64,000 nucleotides of DNA from Catenisphaera adipataccumulans (GTDB lineage: Bacteria > Bacillota_I > Bacilli_A > Erysipelotrichales > Erysipelotrichaceae), in assembly GCF_014202755.1 (NCBI RefSeq), contig NZ_JACHHK010000005.1, forward strand, positions 1 to 64,000. The letters are read 5' to 3'. Of the stretch, positions 60,361 to 64,000 are shown piece by piece; within the stretch, counting starts at the first letter, position 1, and each line of letters begins with the position of its first letter. A program made the position numbers and the translations under genes. Under the pieces are notes generated by a model, which saw only the letters and a program-made list of their open reading frames with translations, searched no databases and was not told the DNA's origin.

Positions 60361-61124
60361 AGTGCCTCCTTGATGTACGCAAAGGTAAAATGTTCACCGC
60401 CGCCGATGCCGTCCCGGCGATAACTGAAACACGTTTCATCGGTCTTGGTATCGAGCGAGCTTGGATGGATATCCGTGATGCCGTATTTTTTCAGCATCTT
60501 GATATTGATCCCCTGATTGTCGATATAAGCCTTGCCTTTTCCGGTGTATCGGATACAGCCTTCGGTATCGAGATGCTTCATCTGTTCCGGCACTTCCAAT
60601 CCGACCTCAAGCGAATCATACTGCAGACTTGGGCTGAAATAGGCGGCGGTGTGCTGCGGGTGCAGCAGATGCAGTGCGGTCAGCTCTTTCAGACAGGCAT
60701 CGGTGATGGCTTGTGCGGTGCCGCGCCAGCCGGAATGGATCACCGCAATACACGGGGTGGTCTCATCGATCAGGATCAATCCGATACAATCAGCGGTAAA
60801 CACGCCGATCAGGATACCGGGTTCTGTCGTGTACAGGGCATCTGTATTCATGATGCTTGTATTGACATCGACGGTGCCCCGGCCGCGGTCATCTGCGGTC
60901 ACACGGGCAATATTAGCAGTATGTTTCTGCCACGGCAAGGCCCAGCGGGCCATCGGAATGCCAAGCTCCTCGGCCAGGGCGCGCCGGTTGGCCAGAACAG
61001 CCTGCGGGTCCTTGCAGATGTGCAGGGCCGTGTTGTTGGATTCCGGGCGAAGCGGATCACGCATCGTGGTACCGGCCAGGATCCGGTCGTTTTTATACGT
61101 TACAATGTTTCTGCATCCATTCAT
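60357..61124 (-). CDS. pgeF: YfiH/PgeF-like laccase-domain protein
   Basis: 255 residues from this start. YfiH-family proteins are linked to editing of peptidoglycan precursors (PgeF in E. coli) or purine nucleoside hydrolysis. The metal/catalytic residues are visible as His in LPWQKHTANI, Cys in FTADCIGLIL and His in AVIHSGWRG, followed by IGGGEHF near the end. The ORF is open to 61160, but there is no binding site for that start; at 61124 a TATAAT ends 7 nt upstream with an ATGAAA -35, giving a leaderless promoter inside the end of the upstream gene. Confidence 0.85.
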   Translation of the reverse strand: MNGCRNIVTYKNDRILAGTTMRDPLRPESNNTALHICKDPQAVLANRRALAEELGIPMARWALPWQKHTANIARVTADDRGRGTVDVNTSIMNTDALYTTEPGILIGVFTADCIGLILIDETTPCIAVIHSGWRGTAQAITDACLKELTALHLLHPQHTAAYFSPSLQYDSLEVGLEVPEQMKHLDTEGCIRYTGKGKAYIDNQGINIKMLKKYGITDIHPSSLDTKTDETCFSYRRDGIGGGEHFTFAYIKEAL

Positions 61125-62013
61125 ATAAATCATTATACACTTGTATACGATTGGTTTCATTCAGCACTTCATGACGGTCGTTTTCATATAGGCGTAACTG
61201 TACGTCGCTGATGCCGGCGTCGATGAATTTATCGTAGACCGCTTTGACGCCGACACCGTTTTTGCCCACCGAATCATCGGCGCCGGAGATAAACAGGATC
61301 GGCAGACTTTTGCGGATGGAATAGATATGTTTATCCGCATATTCCAGACCTTCTGCCATATTGTAAAAGGCGTTGACCGTAAACATAAAGTTGTTCAGCG
61401 GATTGGCATTGTATGCATCGACGATGGCTTCATCTTTGGTCAGCCAGTCATTGCGGGTGCGGGCCGGTTCAAATTGTTTATTGTTGGAGCCCAGTGCGAT
61501 CTTGGTCAGTGCCGGACTGCGGTACATCCAGCCGTATTTCTTGGCCAGCAGCGCACTGGCTGTCTTTAAAAATTCCAAAGCTGCCCGCGGCTGATCGGCG
61601 GTGCCCATGATGATCGCACCTTCCAGAGAGTCGCTGTACATGGAGATGAACTGACGCGCCAGAAAGGATCCCATACTGTGGCCTAAGAATATATAAGGCA
61701 GGCCGGGATATTTTTCGCGGGTCGAATATTGCAGCTTGCGCAGATCCTGGATCACGCAGTCATTGCCGTTTTCGGCAAAATAGCCCAGGTGTTCGTTGTC
61801 GATGACGGATCGGCCGTGGCCTAAATGATCGTTGCCGACGACCAGGATCCCGCGCTCAGCCAGCCAGCGGGCAAAATTATCATATCGGTCGATGAATTCG
61901 ACCATGCCGTGGGCAATCTGTACGATGGCGCGCGGCTTTTCCGGGATCCACTCGACGGCATGGATTTGAGTGATGCCGTCCGCGGATAAATAGGTAAATT
62001 CTTGTTTTTTCAT
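61093..62013 (-). CDS. Lysophospholipase / monoacylglycerol-lipase-like alpha/beta hydrolase
   Basis: 306 residues, Hydrolase_4 (serine aminopeptidase S33) family. HGMVEFIDRYDNFARWL, the segment GNDHLGHGRS, the nucleophile Ser in FLGHSMGSFLARQ, Asp in ISGADDSVG and His in ENDRHEVLNE complete the triad. It probably cleaves monoacylglycerols or lysophospholipids; no signal peptide, so cytosolic. AAAGAGGACC precedes the ATG. It overlaps the start of the YfiH-like gene on the same strand. Confidence 0.87.
   Translation of the reverse strand: MKKQEFTYLSADGITQIHAVEWIPEKPRAIVQIAHGMVEFIDRYDNFARWLAERGILVVGNDHLGHGRSVIDNEHLGYFAENGNDCVIQDLRKLQYSTREKYPGLPYIFLGHSMGSFLARQFISMYSDSLEGAIIMGTADQPRAALEFLKTASALLAKKYGWMYRSPALTKIALGSNNKQFEPARTRNDWLTKDEAIVDAYNANPLNNFMFTVNAFYNMAEGLEYADKHIYSIRKSLPILFISGADDSVGKNGVGVKAVYDKFIDAGISDVQLRLYENDRHEVLNETNRIQVYNDLYEWMQKHCNV
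61132..61160 (-). promoter_or_regulatory. Leaderless-type promoter of the YfiH-like gene
   Basis: Minus strand ATGAAA (61160-61155), 17 nt, TATAAT (61137-61132), then 7 nt to the ATG. It lies inside the 3' end of the lipase gene. Confidence 0.55.
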
Positions 62014-62034
62014 AAGGTCCTCTTTTCTGCTTCC

Positions 62035-62063
62035 ATCATAGCATTATCCAGGAGATGAAACAA
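62035..62063 (-). promoter_or_regulatory. Promoter of the lipase gene
   Basis: Minus strand TTGTTT, 17 nt, TATGAT with extended TGC. Confidence 0.5.
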
Positions 62064-62076
62064 AGGCTATGATAGG

Positions 62077-62105
62077 TTGACAGACGATCCTATTTAGAAT
62101 ACTCT
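62077..62105 (+). promoter_or_regulatory. Promoter of the sdpR-sdpI operon
   Basis: Consensus TTGACA, 17 nt, TACTCT. Confidence 0.8.
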
Positions 62106-62125
62106 CTAATTAGAAAGATATCTAA
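62094..62125 (+). promoter_or_regulatory. Two abutting ArsR-type operators
   Basis: Two copies of TTAGA-N6-TCTAA (62094-62109 and 62110-62125) placed end to end, covering the -10 and transcription start. The outer arms extend to CCTATTTAGA / TCTAAATAGG. They are the likely sites of autorepression by the SdpR-like protein. Confidence 0.8.
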
Positions 62126-62137
62126 ATAGGAGGCGTC

Positions 62138-62398
62138 ATGTCCTTTCAAAAAACGTTTAAAGCATTGTCGGATCCGGTGCGCCGGCAGATCCTGGATCTG
62201 CTGAAGAACGGACGGATGTCCGCGGGTGAAATTGCCGGTTCTTTTCAAATGACAGGAGCAACGATCTCTTATCATTTAAAGATCTTAAAACAAGCGGATC
62301 TGGTCACAGAAACACGGGAAAAGAATTTTATTTATTATGAACTGAATGCCAGCGTGCTGGAGGAAACGATTTTATGGCTGAAAGATCTGACGGCCTAG
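62138..62398 (+). CDS. sdpR: ArsR-family repressor, SdpR-like
   Basis: 86-residue winged helix-turn-helix protein. FKALSDPVRRQILDLLKNGRMSAGEIA is typical, the recognition helix is MTGATISYHLKILKQADLV, and there are no metal-binding Cys, as in SdpR. In Bacillus, SdpR is held at the membrane by SdpI when toxin peptide is present, relieving repression. The sdpI-like gene follows after 10 bp and tandem operators cover the promoter, so the same autoregulated circuit is likely. AGGAGG lies 5 nt before the ATG. Confidence 0.88.
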   Translation: MSFQKTFKALSDPVRRQILDLLKNGRMSAGEIAGSFQMTGATISYHLKILKQADLVTETREKNFIYYELNASVLEETILWLKDLTA

Positions 62399-62408
62399 GG
62401 AGAACAAG

Positions 62409-63065
62409 ATGAATAATTGGATCAAAGAAAACAAATGTATGGTCATTTTAAGTTATGTGGTGATCCTGGTCTGCATCGGTGTCGGGTTGATTTTATGGCC
62501 GCAGCTGCCGGAACAGATCCCTACGCATTTTGATGCATCCGGAACGCCGAATGGCTGGAGCGGACGCTTTATGGCAGTGATCGGTCTGCCGCTGATCCTG
62601 CTGGCGGTCCAGGCGCTGATGCTGTTTGTGACCAAGAAAGATCCGAAAAGCGAAAACCAACCCGCAAAAATGAACCGGATCCTGGTCATGATCATCCCGA
62701 TCTTATGTGTGATCATTCAAAGCATCATGCTCAGTTATGGGTTAGGTCATACAGTCAAGGTGAATGTATTATTGACCCGGGCGATGGGGGTCCTGTTTCT
62801 GCTGATCGGCAATTATCTGCCGAAGGTCCGCAGCAACTATACAGTGGGGATCCGGCTGCCGTGGACACTGGCGGATGAAGGAAACTGGCATGCCACACAT
62901 CGGGTCGGCGGATTTGCATTTGCGGCAGCCGGCATCCTGATGCTTCTGGCTTCGTTTCTGAAGCATGCAGATCGGATGAGCATTGTGATGCTTGCGGCCG
63001 TTCTGATCGCCGTTCTGGTGCCGTCCATTTATAGTTACTGGTATTCAACAAAACATCTATCTTAA
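62409..63065 (+). CDS. sdpI: SdpI-like immunity / DUF1648 membrane protein
   Basis: 218 residues, six predicted membrane helices. The DUF1648 segment LPEQIPTHFDASGTPNGWSGR at about 32-52 and the SdpI signature VGIRLPWTLADEGNWHATHR near 145 are clear. In Bacillus SdpI gives immunity to the SdpC toxin and traps SdpR. No sdpABC toxin genes are present here, so it may protect against toxins of other cells or act as an envelope stress sensor. Operon with sdpR, terminated by a hairpin. Confidence 0.88.
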   Translation: MNNWIKENKCMVILSYVVILVCIGVGLILWPQLPEQIPTHFDASGTPNGWSGRFMAVIGLPLILLAVQALMLFVTKKDPKSENQPAKMNRILVMIIPILCVIIQSIMLSYGLGHTVKVNVLLTRAMGVLFLLIGNYLPKVRSNYTVGIRLPWTLADEGNWHATHRVGGFAFAAAGILMLLASFLKHADRMSIVMLAAVLIAVLVPSIYSYWYSTKHLS

Positions 63066-63075
63066 AAAGAATCAC

Positions 63076-63105
63076 TCGTGCAGTCAGCGGCTGCACGATT
63101 TTTTT
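63076..63105 (+). terminator. Intrinsic terminator of sdpR-sdpI
   Basis: Perfect 8-bp stem TCGTGCAG / CTGCACGA with a 7-nt loop and a T run. Confidence 0.9.
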
Positions 63106-63125
63106 CCTTGATATCACTAAAATAT

Positions 63126-63152
63126 CTAGCACTTTATGCTTGACGGTGCTAA
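63126..63152 (+). promoter_or_regulatory. CIRCE element 1
   Basis: CTAGCACTT-N9-CGGTGCTAA, matching the CIRCE consensus (TTAGCACTC-N9-GAGTGCTAA) with four changes. It overlaps the -35 of hrcA. Confidence 0.75.
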
Positions 63153-63167
63153 TTATTATGGTATACT
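63140..63167 (+). promoter_or_regulatory. Promoter of hrcA
   Basis: TTGACG (63140-63145), 16 nt, TATACT (63162-63167) with extended TGG. Confidence 0.8.
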
Positions 63168-63168
63168 G

Positions 63169-63195
63169 TTAGCAGACATGGAATAAGAGTGCTAG
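63169..63195 (+). promoter_or_regulatory. CIRCE element 2
   Basis: TTAGCAGAC-N9-GAGTGCTAG, three changes from consensus, lying at the transcription start just after the -10. Confidence 0.85.
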
Positions 63196-63209
63196 AAAGG
63201 AGCCGAAAA

Positions 63210-64000
63210 TGGAACTAACACAGCGACAAAAAGCAATCTTCCAAGCTATTGTTGAAGAATTTATCCGTTGTGCAGAACCGATCGGCTCGAAGACGTTGAT
63301 GAAGCTCCTTGATTTCAACGTATCCAGTGCGACGATTCGCAATGAAATGGCGACGTTGGAAAAATATGGACTGATCGAAAAGACGCATACATCTAGCGGA
63401 CGGGTTCCTAGTCGAAAGGGTTATCGGTATTATGCCGAACACATGATGATATCCGAACTGGATGAGTCGACGAAAGCTGCTTTGGGCACGATCTTCAATG
63501 AACGGCATATGTCGTTGGATGAAGCAGTGCGCAAGACCAGCGAGATCTTGAGCGATTTGACCAATTTGACCTCGATCGTACTGGGGCCGGATGAATCGAC
63601 ACAGACGCTGCAGAATGTTCAGTTGATTCCGATTAGCTCACAGAGTGCCGTGGCAATTATTGTCACGAACACGGGACATATTGAAAACAAAGTTTTTCAA
63701 TTCGGAACCGATGTATCGTCAAAGGATCTGAAAACGTGCTGCGAGCTGATGAATAAAGAACTGACTGGCACACCGATCAATAAAGTCGTCGACCGAATGG
63801 AGGAAATCAAACCATTGATGTCCGCCAATTTGGTGCGTTCGGAAGTGCTGTTTGAATCATTCGTGACCGCGTTCATGCGGTTTGCGGAAGAAAAGGTCGC
63901 GGTTTCCGGCCGCAGCAACATGTTGGCACAACCCGATTTCAACAGTATTGAAAAATTGCGTCAGTTGATGAAAGTCCTTGAGGACGGCAAACTTTTCCAA
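63210..64000 (+). CDS. hrcA: Heat-inducible transcription repressor HrcA (partial, runs off the window)
   Basis: 263 codons are visible and the frame is open to the edge; full HrcA is about 340 residues. The N-terminal winged helix shows LTQRQKAIFQAIVEEFI and VSSATIRNEMATLEKYGLI, followed by THTSSGRVPSRKGYRYYAE, the family signature. It represses the chaperone operons by binding CIRCE and is itself under two CIRCE sites here. AAAGGAG precedes the ATG. grpE, dnaK and dnaJ would be expected just beyond the window. Confidence 0.95.

Noticed and set aside
60390-61211. 273-codon plus-strand frame opposite the YfiH-like gene
   Set aside because: Antisense to a gene with intact catalytic motifs; no ribosome binding site.
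1-64000. CRISPR arrays, insertion sequences, prophage or integrase genes
   Set aside because: No regularly spaced repeats, transposase, integrase or phage structural genes were found on either strand.

Overview
The window is a gene-dense stretch of a low-to-mid GC Firmicutes chromosome. The information-processing genes are Firmicutes-type (RNase M5, AddAB, TilS-Hpt-FtsH-Hsp33-Dus, HrcA with CIRCE, ComFA/ComFC). Overall flavour and gene content best suit an anaerobic gut or oral member of the Erysipelotrichia; that taxon is an inference. No CRISPR array, insertion sequence or phage gene was seen. The last gene (hrcA) runs off the right edge.

Layout. 1-13 kb: housekeeping genes (rpmE, aminotransferase, comFA-comFC, a coiled-coil membrane protein, a short GlmU, prs, a D-2-hydroxyacid dehydrogenase, tatD, galU, prfA-prmC-map). 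13-18 kb: three tandem Cof-type HAD phosphatase paralogues, a cytidylate-kinase-like P-loop protein and a MATE pump with a double operator. 18-26 kb: a sortase-pilus island with two large surface adhesins, a signal-peptidase-like protein whose catalytic Ser and Lys are both replaced, an FctA-like major pilin and a class B sortase. This layout matches the streptococcal FCT pilus type. 26-35 kb, minus strand: purine permease, addB-addA, deoD and a FAD oxidoreductase. 35-47 kb: yitT, rnmV-rsmA-ispE, a DUF1146-like protein, a degenerate MreB-like protein, tagO-like, then tilS-hpt-ftsH-hslO-dus and tRNA-Pro(CGG). 47-54 kb: glgB, a methyltransferase, a Gfo/Idh oxidoreductase, a C39-like protein, tRNA-Ser(CGA), a cation efflux protein and a DeoR regulator. 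53.8-54.9 kb: three paralogous ~85-residue proteins of unknown family. 55-63 kb: LysR, aldo/keto reductase, hydrolases, NhaC, a YfiH/PgeF-like protein and an SdpR-SdpI pair. 63-64 kb: hrcA with two CIRCE operators.

Two points stand out. First, about ten genes have no Shine-Dalgarno sequence; instead a -10 hexamer, often of extended TGn type, sits 6 or 7 nt before the start codon. That spacing puts the transcription start on the first base of the ORF, so a sizeable leaderless mRNA class is predicted. These promoters often follow closely on the terminator or stop codon of the gene upstream. Second, the pilus island is internally coherent: its three C-terminal sorting signals share a non-LPXTG [x]TG motif, and its SipA-like component looks catalytically dead. 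It probably acts as an assembly factor and not as a protease.

Many intergenic gaps are short and carry clear hairpin-U terminators, several usable in both directions between convergent genes. Where the first in-frame ATG conflicted with a promoter, terminator or ribosome binding site, the start was moved and the reason is given in the entry.
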